Made by a program: the position numbers and the translations under genes. A DNA stretch of 15,151 bases from NCBI GenBank assembly GCA_025997795.1, contig BNVB01000060.1, positions 1 to 15,151 on the forward strand. Reading direction: 5' to 3'. Position 1 is the first letter of the stretch, and each line of letters begins with the position of its first letter. Below the pieces are notes generated by a model, which saw only the letters and a list, made by a program, of their open reading frames with translations, ran no database searches and was not told the origin of the DNA. The stretch comes from Spirochaetia bacterium. GTDB lineage: Bacteria > Spirochaetota > Spirochaetia > Treponematales > Breznakiellaceae. Of the stretch, positions 1-8,300 are shown one piece after another.

Positions 1-422
1 TTGGGGCAGTACTGGTAGGCGAAAAGGCTGCGGATGTGTTTAAATCCGGCGACCACGGTTCCACCTTTGGCGGTAATCCCCTGGCCGCCGCTGCGGGAAA
101 CGCCGTATTGGACATGGTAACCGCCCCCGGTTTTATGGCAGAAATAACCCGGAAGGGGGCAAAGATCGCCGCCGCCCTGGAAAGCTGGAAACATAAACGG
201 ATTCAGGAAATTCGCTCCCGGGGGCTTTTAATTGGAATTGATCTGGATATCGAAGCATGGCCTTTGCTGGAAGCCTGTATCGCCAGGGCAGCAATTCCCA
301 ACACAGCGGGTCTATTGATCCTTGGCGCCGGGCCCAAAACACTGCGGTTTCTTCCGCCCTATACGGTAAGTGACGCAGAAATTGACGAAGCCCTGGAAAT
401 ACTGCGGGAAGTGCTGGGGTAA
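1..422 (+). CDS. argD: Acetylornithine aminotransferase, C-terminal part (5' end outside window)
   Basis: This is a PLP-dependent class III aminotransferase that converts N-acetylglutamate semialdehyde to N-acetylornithine in arginine synthesis. The reading frame is open from the first base (complete codons from position 3), so the gene starts upstream. The visible part begins at the strand after the PLP-lysine site (GAVLVGEKAADVF). It contains the family hallmark GDHGSTFGGNPLA, where the Thr contacts the cofactor phosphate from the partner subunit, then the small C-terminal domain (RSRGLLIGIDL, TLRFLPPYTVSDAEID) and a TAA stop. The PLP lysine itself is off-window. The C-terminus looks complete. 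The gene ends 25 bases before the convergent argA end, so two arginine genes sit tail-to-tail. Ornithine or GABA aminotransferase are alternatives, but GDHGSTFGGNPLA and the argA neighbour favour ArgD. Confidence 0.9.
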   Translation, partial: GAVLVGEKAADVFKSGDHGSTFGGNPLAAAAGNAVLDMVTAPGFMAEITRKGAKIAAALESWKHKRIQEIRSRGLLIGIDLDIEAWPLLEACIARAAIPNTAGLLILGAGPKTLRFLPPYTVSDAEIDEALEILREVLG

Positions 423-447
423 TCGTGCCCGCACTGGGGCAAACGTT

Positions 448-1911
448 TTACAAGTCCAGCGTATACATTTTGCTCTTCCTGCCGGAATTGTAGGTTTTTT
501 TCCGTTCTTCCGGCAGGGCGGCAGGATCACTTTCCTTAAAGCCCAGAGTTTCAAACCAGTCCTGGGTTCTTGTGGTTAACACAAAAACCCGGCGCATTCC
601 TTCCTTTGCGGCCCTGTTGATAAGAAAGCGGACGATGCGGCTTCCCAGGCCCATGTCGGCATAGGCGCTGTCCACGGCGATGGCGGCAATCTCCCCCGCA
701 GTGGATCCCGGCGAATCTTCCCACTTGTGGAGGGCGGCGCAGGCATGGGCCCGGCCGTCGATGCCAAAAACATAGTAGTCTTTTTTCTTTTCTTGAATGT
801 CTTCTTCACAACGGCGAACAAGAATTCCCTGCTGCATAAGGGGTTCCATAATCCGTAGTACATCCGGAATGTCTTCTGTTTTAAGCGGCCGGATCGCTTC
901 GTATTCATCGGCATATATCATGGTGCCCGCACCGAGGTTGGAAAAAAGTTCCCGGAGTACCGCCCCTTCTTCCCGGCCGTCAATGATGTGTATCCGTTCA
1001 ACCCCGGCCCTGGAGGCAGCCAGGGCCAGGCGCAGTTCCGCAGCGGCCTTTGCCGCTGCAGCAGTTTCCGCCTGGGCGGAATTCTGCATACCAGTCGTCT
1101 GGGCGCAATTCTGCGCCCAGACGGGAGTGTTCAGCGCCAGTACTGCCTCTGTTTCTTTGGGAGTAAGCTGTATGATCCTGCCGTTTTCGCCTGTTTCAAT
1201 ATCCGCGGGCAGTTTTAATCCTGCCGGAATCAGACCCGAAGCGCTGGCTCCCGGGTTAAGGACTGTACCGGAGGTAACAATAAAAAGCTTTACTGCACCC
1301 AGGGCGGAGGCGGCCGCCAGGGCGATCTCGTCGCTGGGTACATTGTAGGGTTTTCCCGAAGGACCCCAGCCTATGCAGGGCAGAATTGGCACCATTCCCA
1401 AATTAAGAATTTTCCCCATGGGCCCGGTAAGTATCTTTTCTGCCCTGCCGGTATTTTCCATGTCCCGGCCGCCGATTACCCCCAGACCCCGGGCCCGGAC
1501 AAAATTCCCGATCACCGAATCGCAGTGGTTTGCCGAAAGCGCCGTCATAAACCGGGTGGCCACATGGAAGGCGGCCATTTCTACAAAGGGCATGGCCTGG
1601 GCGCTGGTAATCCGCAATGGCGCTGTGGTCGTATCTTCCGCTGCGGCACCTTCTGCCACGGCATTTTCTGCCGATGCCTGAGCATACCGGGAAACAATGC
1701 CGTATTCCAAAAGGACCGAGTCAATCCACTCCTTGGCGCCGGGCACGATTACCACCCTAAAGCCAGTCCGGGCCAGGAGAGCCAGATCCTTCATCAGCGA
1801 AGGAAAAGCCGGATCGGCGGTAACGGGAAAATCAACCTTAAACACCATGGTGGAGCCGGCAAAACGGCTTTGGTAGTGAAAAACTTCCCGCACCAGGTCC
1901 ATTTCATTCAT
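448..1911 (-). CDS. argA: Amino-acid N-acetyltransferase (N-acetylglutamate synthase), AAK + GNAT fusion
   Basis: The product acetylates glutamate with acetyl-CoA, the first step of ornithine/arginine synthesis. It has 487 residues against about 440 for the E. coli enzyme. The N-terminal amino-acid-kinase-like domain (about 20-260) shows MVFKVD, VVIVPGAKEWID (53-64) and NFVRARGLGVIGG. The GNAT domain (about 340-487) shows IRPLKTEDIPDVLRIMEPL, QQGILVRR, an acetyl-CoA loop ADMGLGSR near 421-428, and VFVLTTRTQDWFETLGF. VERIHIIDGREEGAVLRELF closely matches the ArgA interdomain segment. The kinase glycine pair near the N-terminus is replaced by Val-Asp, consistent with a regulatory fold (inference). 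An extra Ala/Gln-rich linker (about 263-292) is built from a duplicated sequence containing a perfect DNA palindrome. There is no SD before ATG 1911; a -10-like TATACT lies 6 nt upstream, so a leaderless mRNA is possible. The gene is divergent from lon and convergent with argD. Confidence 0.9.
   Translation of the reverse strand: MNEMDLVREVFHYQSRFAGSTMVFKVDFPVTADPAFPSLMKDLALLARTGFRVVIVPGAKEWIDSVLLEYGIVSRYAQASAENAVAEGAAAEDTTTAPLRITSAQAMPFVEMAAFHVATRFMTALSANHCDSVIGNFVRARGLGVIGGRDMENTGRAEKILTGPMGKILNLGMVPILPCIGWGPSGKPYNVPSDEIALAAASALGAVKLFIVTSGTVLNPGASASGLIPAGLKLPADIETGENGRIIQLTPKETEAVLALNTPVWAQNCAQTTGMQNSAQAETAAAAKAAAELRLALAASRAGVERIHIIDGREEGAVLRELFSNLGAGTMIYADEYEAIRPLKTEDIPDVLRIMEPLMQQGILVRRCEEDIQEKKKDYYVFGIDGRAHACAALHKWEDSPGSTAGEIAAIAVDSAYADMGLGSRIVRFLINRAAKEGMRRVFVLTTRTQDWFETLGFKESDPAALPEERKKTYNSGRKSKMYTLDL
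1072..1123. repeat. Duplicated 16-bp motif with a 12+12 bp perfect palindrome inside argA
   Basis: CTGGGCGSAATTCTGC (S = G or C) occurs at 1072-1087 and 1099-1114, 27 bp (nine codons) apart, with one mismatch. The second copy lies in a perfect inverted repeat: arm CGTCTGGGCGCA at 1096-1107, loop ATTC at 1108-1111, arm TGCGCCCAGACG at 1112-1123. Read on the coding strand it encodes WAQNCAQ followed by MQNSAQ in the linker between the kinase-like and GNAT domains, where other ArgA proteins have no such sequence. The frame is kept. Confidence 0.85.
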
Positions 1912-1917
1912 GGTGCG

Positions 1918-1926
1918 AGTATAGTA
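1918..1926 (-). promoter_or_regulatory. Candidate argA -10 element abutting the start codon
   Basis: On the minus strand overlapping TACTAT (1926-1921) and TATACT (1923-1918) lie 9 and 6 nt from the argA ATG at 1911. With the usual 6 nt between -10 and +1, TATACT would start the RNA at the A of the ATG. No good -35 hexamer is seen; the likely -35 position falls at or next to the palindrome at 1943-1964. Confidence 0.3.
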
Positions 1927-1942
1927 CGAAAACCTGCATAAA

Positions 1943-1964
1943 ATCCACTATATTTATAGTGGAT
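1943..1964. promoter_or_regulatory. Perfect 10+10 bp palindrome in the argA/lon divergent region (candidate operator)
   Basis: Arms ATCCACTATA and TATAGTGGAT are separated by TT. The site lies 31 bp upstream of the argA ATG and 69 bp upstream of the lon ATG, upstream of both candidate promoters. It has no T-run, so a terminator is unlikely, and it does not resemble an ARG box or the CIRCE element. A dimeric repressor site is the simplest reading; which gene it controls is not shown. Confidence 0.45.
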
Positions 1965-1971
1965 CCATTCC

Positions 1972-2000
1972 TTGCCTTTTTCACTGTTTTTTGCGATATT
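1972..2000 (+). promoter_or_regulatory. Weak candidate promoter for lon
   Basis: TTGCCT (1972-1977), a 17-nt spacer, then GATATT (1995-2000) preceded by an extended -10 TG (1992-1993). Each hexamer fits consensus only partly (3/6 and 4/6). It would give a leader of about 27 nt containing the lon ribosome site AGGTG at 2024-2028. Confidence 0.3.
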
Positions 2001-2033
2001 TAAGTTAGCAAAATTCTCTTTCCAGGTGAAAAA

Positions 2034-4565
2034 ATGCCAGAACAAAGTGTTGTACCCATAGACCAGCTATTGCCTCACAAACTGCCCCTGGTGGCTCTCA
2101 TGGGCCGTCCCATTTTTCCGGGGATCTTTACCCCCATCATGATTGGGAACCCCCCGGATGTAAAGGTAATTGACGACGCTGTTTCCGGAGATGCCCTTAT
2201 AGGCCTTGTAATGCTCCAGAACGAGACCGATAACCCGTCCATGGCGGATCTGTACCAGGTGGGAACCGCAGCAAAGATCGTCAAAAAAATCAACCTGCCC
2301 GACGGGGGGGTAAACATCTTCATTTCTACCCTCAAGCGTTTCCGGGTTAAAAAAACCCTCCATGCAACCGCACCCATTGTGGGGGCGGTGGAGTACCTGG
2401 ATGACGAAGAGGACGATACCTCCGAGGTCAAAGCCCTGACCAGGGCGCTTATTGCGGAGATGAAACAGATTTCGGAGAATAACCCCCTCTTTTCCGAGGA
2501 AATGCGGCTTAACATGATCAACATTGATCATCCCGGCAAAATTGCCGACTTTATCGCCAGCATCCTTAACATCGAAAAGGCCGAACAGCAGAAGATCCTT
2601 GAGATGCTCAATGTCCGTAAGCGGATGGAACAGGTTCTGGTGTTTATCAAAAAAGAACAGGAACTGCTGCGGATTCAGAAAAAAATCCAGAAAGAAATTA
2701 ACGAAAAGATTGAAAAATCCCAGCGGGATTATTTCTTAAAAGAAGAACTTAAGGCCATTAAAACTGAACTTGGAATGACCACCGATGCAAAAAGTTCCGA
2801 GTATCAGCGTTTTAAAGAAAAGATCGACAGTTTTAACTTTGAGGGTGAAATCAAGGAAACGGTGGAACAGGAGCTGGAAAAATTCAGCCTTATGGAACCC
2901 AATTCGGGGGAATTTACCGTTACCCGGAATTACCTGGATGTTATTGTTAACCTTCCCTGGAACGATCCGCCGGCGGAAAATTTTGACCTTAAATCCGCCC
3001 GGGAAATTCTTGAAGCGGATCACTATGGACTTAAGGATGTAAAAAACCGCATCGCCGAATACCTTGCGGTTCGTAAGCTTCGTTCTCCGGCGGAAAATAC
3101 CGCCAACGGCAAAAACAGCAGCGGTAAGACTGCCCGGAGTCCGGGACGGAGTTTTGACAAGTATCCTATTGGTTCCATTATTTGTCTGGCGGGCCCGCCG
3201 GGGGTGGGAAAGACCAGCGTTGGCCGGTCCATTGCCCACGCTTTGGGAAAGCCCTTTTTCCGTTTTTCCGTGGGGGGCATGCGGGACGAGGCAGAAATCA
3301 AGGGTCACCGCCGGACCTATATCGGAGCTATGCCGGGGAAAATTATCCAGGGCCTCAAGATAACCAAAAGACGTGATCCGGTGTTTATGATCGACGAGAT
3401 CGACAAGATGGGCATCAGTTACCAGGGGGACCCCGCATCGGCCCTGCTGGAAGTGCTGGACCCGGAACAGAATGGTTCCTTTAGGGATCATTACCTGGAT
3501 CTGCCTTTTGACATTTCGCGGATCTTTTTTATTGTTACCGCCAATACCCTGGATACAATCCCCATGCCGCTTTTGGACCGCATGGAGATTATTGAACTGC
3601 CCGGTTATATTGACACAGAAAAACTGGAGATTGCCCGGCGTTACCTGGTGCCCAAAAGCCTGGAAAAAAACGGCCTTAAAAAAAGCCAGGTCAAATATAC
3701 CAAAGACAGCCTCTTACACATTGCCAACGGTTATGCCAGGGAAGCGGGGGTACGGAATTTTGAAAAAAACCTTGACAAAATACACCGGAAACTGGCGATT
3801 CAGATTGTAGAGGCCGACGAGGCAGCGGCGGCGGCGAATGGAATGGATGCCGCGGCGAGTGGAATGGATGCCGCGGCGAGTGGAATGGATGCCGCGGCGA
3901 AATCTGCTAAAACGCCGGCGGAAAACGCGTGGCTTCCTCAATTTGCCATTGACAAAAAAACCATCGAAAAACATTTGGGTAAGCCGGTTTTCCCCGAAGA
4001 TGTGGTAAAGAAAGCCGACAAACCCGGAATGTCGCTGGGGCTGGCCTGGACCAGCATGGGAGGCGATACCCTTATTATCGAGGCGGTGTCTTCCCCCGGC
4101 AAGGCGGGACTTACCCTGACAGGCAAGATGGGAGACACCATGAAGGAAAGCGCGTCCATCGCCATGACCGTAGCCAGGAAGGCGGGGGTGGAAAAATACG
4201 GCGTTGATCCCGAATGGTTTGAAAAAAATCAAATCCACCTCCATATCCCCGAAGGGGCAACTCCCAAGGACGGGCCTTCGGCGGGGATCACCATGGCTAC
4301 GGCCCTGCTTTCCCTGCTCCGGGGAAAACCCATTACGAACCTTCTTGCCATGACCGGTGAACTTTCTCTTACCGGCCAGGTGCTGCCCATTGGCGGCCTA
4401 AAGGAAAAAACCGTAGCGGCCCGGCGCAACCAGGTGCGGGACATCATTATCCCCAAGCAAAACCTGCGGGACCTGGACGAAATTCCCGATCATGTAAAAA
4501 AGGGAATTGCCTTCCACCCGGTGGAGCGCTTTGAAGAAGTGCTGACCCTGGCGTTACCAGACTAA
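2034..4565 (+). CDS. lon: ATP-dependent Lon protease
   Basis: This is a cytosolic AAA+ serine protease, active as a homohexamer, that degrades misfolded and regulatory proteins. It has 843 residues. The N-domain occupies about 10-200, followed by a coiled, charged segment about 200-250. AAA+ follows, with Walker A GPPGVGKT at 387-394 and Walker B VFMIDEID at 450-457. The protease domain has the catalytic Ser749 in PKDGPSAG and Lys792, the second Lys of GGLKEK; the 43-residue spacing equals that of E. coli Lon. Two insertions stand out: a Ser/Gly/Lys-rich segment about 350-378 just before the Walker A strand, and three SGMDAAA-type repeats at 602-622 between the AAA+ lid and protease domain. 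Both lie in linkers, so activity is probably kept. The start is supported by AGGTG 5 nt upstream of the ATG. The gene ends 10 nt from the convergent thioesterase gene. Confidence 0.98.
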   Translation: MPEQSVVPIDQLLPHKLPLVALMGRPIFPGIFTPIMIGNPPDVKVIDDAVSGDALIGLVMLQNETDNPSMADLYQVGTAAKIVKKINLPDGGVNIFISTLKRFRVKKTLHATAPIVGAVEYLDDEEDDTSEVKALTRALIAEMKQISENNPLFSEEMRLNMINIDHPGKIADFIASILNIEKAEQQKILEMLNVRKRMEQVLVFIKKEQELLRIQKKIQKEINEKIEKSQRDYFLKEELKAIKTELGMTTDAKSSEYQRFKEKIDSFNFEGEIKETVEQELEKFSLMEPNSGEFTVTRNYLDVIVNLPWNDPPAENFDLKSAREILEADHYGLKDVKNRIAEYLAVRKLRSPAENTANGKNSSGKTARSPGRSFDKYPIGSIICLAGPPGVGKTSVGRSIAHALGKPFFRFSVGGMRDEAEIKGHRRTYIGAMPGKIIQGLKITKRRDPVFMIDEIDKMGISYQGDPASALLEVLDPEQNGSFRDHYLDLPFDISRIFFIVTANTLDTIPMPLLDRMEIIELPGYIDTEKLEIARRYLVPKSLEKNGLKKSQVKYTKDSLLHIANGYAREAGVRNFEKNLDKIHRKLAIQIVEADEAAAAANGMDAAASGMDAAASGMDAAAKSAKTPAENAWLPQFAIDKKTIEKHLGKPVFPEDVVKKADKPGMSLGLAWTSMGGDTLIIEAVSSPGKAGLTLTGKMGDTMKESASIAMTVARKAGVEKYGVDPEWFEKNQIHLHIPEGATPKDGPSAGITMATALLSLLRGKPITNLLAMTGELSLTGQVLPIGGLKEKTVAARRNQVRDIIIPKQNLRDLDEIPDHVKKGIAFHPVERFEEVLTLALPD
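3837..3899 (+). repeat. 3 x 21-bp tandem repeat (minisatellite) inside lon
   Basis: Three adjoining 21-bp units (3837-3857, 3858-3878, 3879-3899) each encode a heptapeptide: NGMDAAA once and SGMDAAA twice. The second and third units are identical, and the first differs at one base (AAT for AGT). The unit length is a multiple of three, so copy-number change would keep the frame. Confidence 0.95.
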
Positions 4566-4575
4566 TTTGTATTTC

Positions 4576-5370
4576 TTAATTCCAAAGCCGCAATTCCGCC
4601 CGGAAAACCGGTACATTGTCTCTGCGGCCTTCGATGGCAAAGGCGGCTGTGCAAAGTTCCGGCAAAGCTGTTGTATCTGCGGCTATGGGTTCTGCATAGA
4701 GCTTAATAGTTTCGCCATAACGGACTTCTAAAAGATAATTGATGTCCAGCCGGATTTTTTTTGCCATTTCCAGAAGTTTTGGATCCAGCAGATCCTGAAT
4801 CCACTGGATATACCTGGTATTGTTTACATGGGCATTGTAGTCGATGTCGGAATAAACGGCCCGGCGCAGCACTGGTTCGGCAGAAAAAGTCCGGACAGCC
4901 AGAGATGGGGGCACTTCGTTGTCCAGGGCGTTGAGCCCTTCGTTAAGCGGAAATTTTTCCACCACTGGCTGGGGCCGGAGCGGACGGTGTTTTTCAATAT
5001 CCACAATAAGCCAGGCACTGCGGCCCCGGACTATGGCAGTACCGGGATCTTCCATACCAGCGGTATTATCAATATGTATATCATAATCCCGAATGGCAAA
5101 AAGTTTGTTTGATCCCCGGGGCCAGGTACGAATAAGCACCTTTTCCCCAAACCGGGGGCGCTGCTCCATAAAAACCGAAAGCCGGGAAAGGATCCAAACC
5201 TGGCCGGTTTCTCTCATGGCGTTACGGCCCACACCCAACAGTTCCGCATGGGTAATTGCCGCCTCCTGGAAAAGATCGCAGGCAGAGGCGGGGGTTAGCG
5301 TATCACTTTGATCAATGCCGGCAAAACGTATAAAAAGCGGTTCACGGTAAATATTCACTTTGTCCCTCAT
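4576..5370 (-). CDS. Acyl-ACP thioesterase (FatA/FatB family)
   Basis: The enzyme hydrolyses acyl-acyl carrier protein to release free fatty acid in the cytosol. It has 264 residues, the normal size for the bacterial family with two hotdog folds. Repeat 1 shows the substrate-side motif SDTLTPASACDLFQEAA and GQVWILSRLSVFMEQRPRFGE. Repeat 2 has the catalytic Asp-x-Asn-x-His in DIDYNAHVNNTRYIQWIQD (Asp177, Asn179, His181), and Glu215 at the spacing known for the plant enzymes' active-site Glu. The ATG at 5370 lies 14 nt after the stop of the sensor kinase on the same strand and has no clear SD, so co-transcription and perhaps translational coupling are likely. It is convergent with lon (10-nt gap). 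Chain-length preference cannot be read from the sequence. Confidence 0.9.
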   Translation of the reverse strand: MRDKVNIYREPLFIRFAGIDQSDTLTPASACDLFQEAAITHAELLGVGRNAMRETGQVWILSRLSVFMEQRPRFGEKVLIRTWPRGSNKLFAIRDYDIHIDNTAGMEDPGTAIVRGRSAWLIVDIEKHRPLRPQPVVEKFPLNEGLNALDNEVPPSLAVRTFSAEPVLRRAVYSDIDYNAHVNNTRYIQWIQDLLDPKLLEMAKKIRLDINYLLEVRYGETIKLYAEPIAADTTALPELCTAAFAIEGRRDNVPVFRAELRLWN

Positions 5371-5384
5371 GTATCAAAACACTT

Positions 5385-8300
5385 TTATGAAAGATACTTT
5401 TTTAACTTTTTTAACACTTCTTCCATATCCAGCGGTTTTCCTACATGGCTGTTCATACCCGATGCCAGGCACCGTTCCACATCTTCCCGGAATACATTGG
5501 CGGTCATGGCAATAATTGGGATGCTCTTCCGGGACTGCGGAACATTTTCCGGCACAGCTGCCTGTGCAGCTTTTTCCCGCTGTTCCCGCTCAAAAGCCCG
5601 GATACGTTTGGTTGCTTCGTAACCATCCATTTCGGGCATTTGTACATCCATAAAGATCATGTCATATTTAAGGGGATTTGCGCAGTACATACTTACCGCT
5701 TCTTCTCCGTTTTCCGCACAGTCAATTTCCAGCTGCATTGGTTCCAAAAGGGAAAGTACAATTTCCCGGTTAATCTCCACATCTTCCGCCAGGAGGATAC
5801 GTTTGCCCGGATAAGTTTGATTTTGCACGGGCATATCCGCATCAAGAAAGGGCTGCCCCAGACATTCGTTGATTATGTCCGCAATGGCAGAAGGAAAGAG
5901 CGGTTTTGGCAGGAAGCGGTCAACTCCCGCTTTTTTTGCTTCGTCCTCTATAACGGTCCATTCAACGGAAGAAATCATAATTACCACCGAATGGTTACCG
6001 CCGTTCCGTTTTTTGATGTATCTGGTAAGGGCATTGCCGTCCATTTCCGGCATCTTCCAGTCTACAAAGTAAATGTCATAACCGCCGGTTCTTTCTATAC
6101 ATTCAATGGCCTCTTTTCCTCCAGCGGCAGTATCGCAGGCCAGATTAAAACGGCGGGCTAATTCCGAAAAATATTCCAGCAGATCCGTATCGTCGTCTAC
6201 TACCAGTACCCGGATATCCTGCCATTTTACCGTTGCTTTGGCGGCAATCACTTCCCGGCCCCGTTTAAGTTTAACGGTAAAAGAAAAAACAGAGCCCTTG
6301 CCTTTTTCCGATTCAACCCAAATGTCGCCGCCCATCATCTCTACAATTTTTTTGCTGATTGCGAGCCCCAGACCAGTACCGCCATATTTGCGGGAAGTGT
6401 TGCTGTCTGCCTGCTGGAAAGAATGGAACAAACGTTCCTTTTGTTCGGGACTTATCCCAATGCCGGAATCGCTTATATCAACCTGAATGATGCAAGGTTC
6501 ATCCGGACCCGAAGTTTCTGTCTGCACCAGCGTACTCTTAAGGCTGATGGTTCCGTTTTCCGGAGTAAACTTGACGGCATTGGAAAGCAGATTGGTAATT
6601 ACCTGGGTAAGGCGCTGATCGTCCCCCATAAGGGTTTGGGGTATTCCTTCCCCCAGGTGAACGGTAAAACGCTGCTTTTTTTCTTCCACCCGGAAGTTCA
6701 CCACATTTACCGCCTTGCGCAGGGTCTTTTCAAAACTGAATTCGGTAAAGGAAAGTTCAAACTTGTTTGCTTCTATCTTGGACATATCAAGGATATCATT
6801 GATAACTCCCAGAAGGTGGTTGGAAGCGTCTTCTATCTTGGAAAGGCAGTAATCCTTTTTGTCGATGTTGCCCGCCCCCCTGGCAATATTGGTCATGCCG
6901 ATAATAGCATTCATGGGGGTCCGCATTTCGTGGCTCATGTTGGACAAAAATTCGCTCTTTGCCTTGGTACTGGACAGAGCATCTTCCCGTGCCTGGATAA
7001 GGCTGCGGATCATTTCGTTCCGCTGTATGGCTCCGGCAATCAAAAGACTGCCTGAATGGAGAATGGCTATTTCGTTGGGGGTAAATTCCCGCTCATTGCG
7101 GCAGTCGTCAAATCCTACAAAACCCCAGAAAAAATCCTGCAAAAAAACAGGTATGATCAGCGTAGAAATAATACCCTGGTTTTTCATCATTTCTTTTTGT
7201 TTTTCCGGAAGATTTTTTGTAAGTTCCTGAAAACACTGACCCTTAAGAAGATGGCTGTACCAGCCGGGAATGTCGGAGCCGGGAACTTCAAGTTCAATTG
7301 CCTTGTTGTGTTCCAGGGTGGAGTTTTCCGCCCACTCATAAACAAAGGTAGAATGGAGTTCACCATCGGCTATTCTGTTCTTCCAGATGTACACCGTATC
7401 CACATTGACCGAATGGGCCAGGAGTCCCATACATTCCCACAGGTCGGTCTCAAAATTTTTCGTATCCGACTTTAAAAGGATCGAAGCTGTTCTGTTTACT
7501 GTATGCAAAAGAGAACCGCGGTGCATAATCTCGTCCATCATGGTCTGGTATTCCCGGAGATCCCGGATATACACCAGAATATAATCGCCGCTTTTGCGGA
7601 TTACCCGGTCTACGGTTATTTCCGAAGGTATGGGGGAGCCGTCAAGCTTTTGATAGGACCACTGTTCCACCTGCCGCCCATGGTTTATTACCTCGGCCAT
7701 TATTTGTTCCCGTTTTTCTTTTGTTCGTGTACCGTCATTTTGGTATTCCGGATACAGGATAGGGAACTTTTCAAGAAAACTTTGTTTATCGTCATCGGCA
7801 AAACCAAAAAGCCGCAGCGCTTCCAGGTTACAGTCTATGATGTTAAAGTTCATGTCCCAGACAGTACAGCCCAGGGGCGTAGTGTCCAGCATTATGTGAC
7901 CCCGTTCATCGGCTTCCACCATTTTTTCCAGGGTTTCATCGGCTTTTTTCTTTTCCCGCAGATACATGGCTTCCTGGAATTTGATCACCGTGCCGATAAA
8001 AAATCCAGTTACCAGAAAGGCCTGTGCTTCTTCAAAGATTCTTGAACCAATAGGGACTATCCAGTGGGGGTACTGAAAACTAAAGTAGTAACAGACCATA
8101 AGCCAGGCAATATGGGTTACCAGCAGAATAAATGCACTCCATCCTGTTGACAAAAGAAAGATTACCGTAATGCTCAATACAAAGTAGGATGCCATTCCTC
8201 CGTTAAGGCCCCCCAGCAAAAAGAATGCCGCAGGAAAGAGAATATCGCACAGTACCAGAATAAAAATCCAGATGCCCGCCCGGTAGATTTTGTATATATT

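Noticed and set aside
1943..1964. ARG box or CIRCE heat-shock element near argA/lon
   Set aside because: The arms ATCCACTATA/TATAGTGGAT do not fit the ARG-box pattern or the TTAGCACTC-N9-GAGTGCTAA CIRCE consensus.
2736..3491. 251-codon minus-strand frame inside lon
   Set aside because: It is antisense to well-conserved Lon AAA+ sequence, with unlike composition and no motif; a shadow frame.
3714..4244. Minus-strand frame with RGIHSTR repeats
   Set aside because: The repeats are the antisense of the lon minisatellite, not an independent gene.
5445..6161. 238-codon plus-strand frame antisense to the kinase receiver domains
   Set aside because: It mirrors conserved receiver sequence, has no ribosome site and no recognisable domain.
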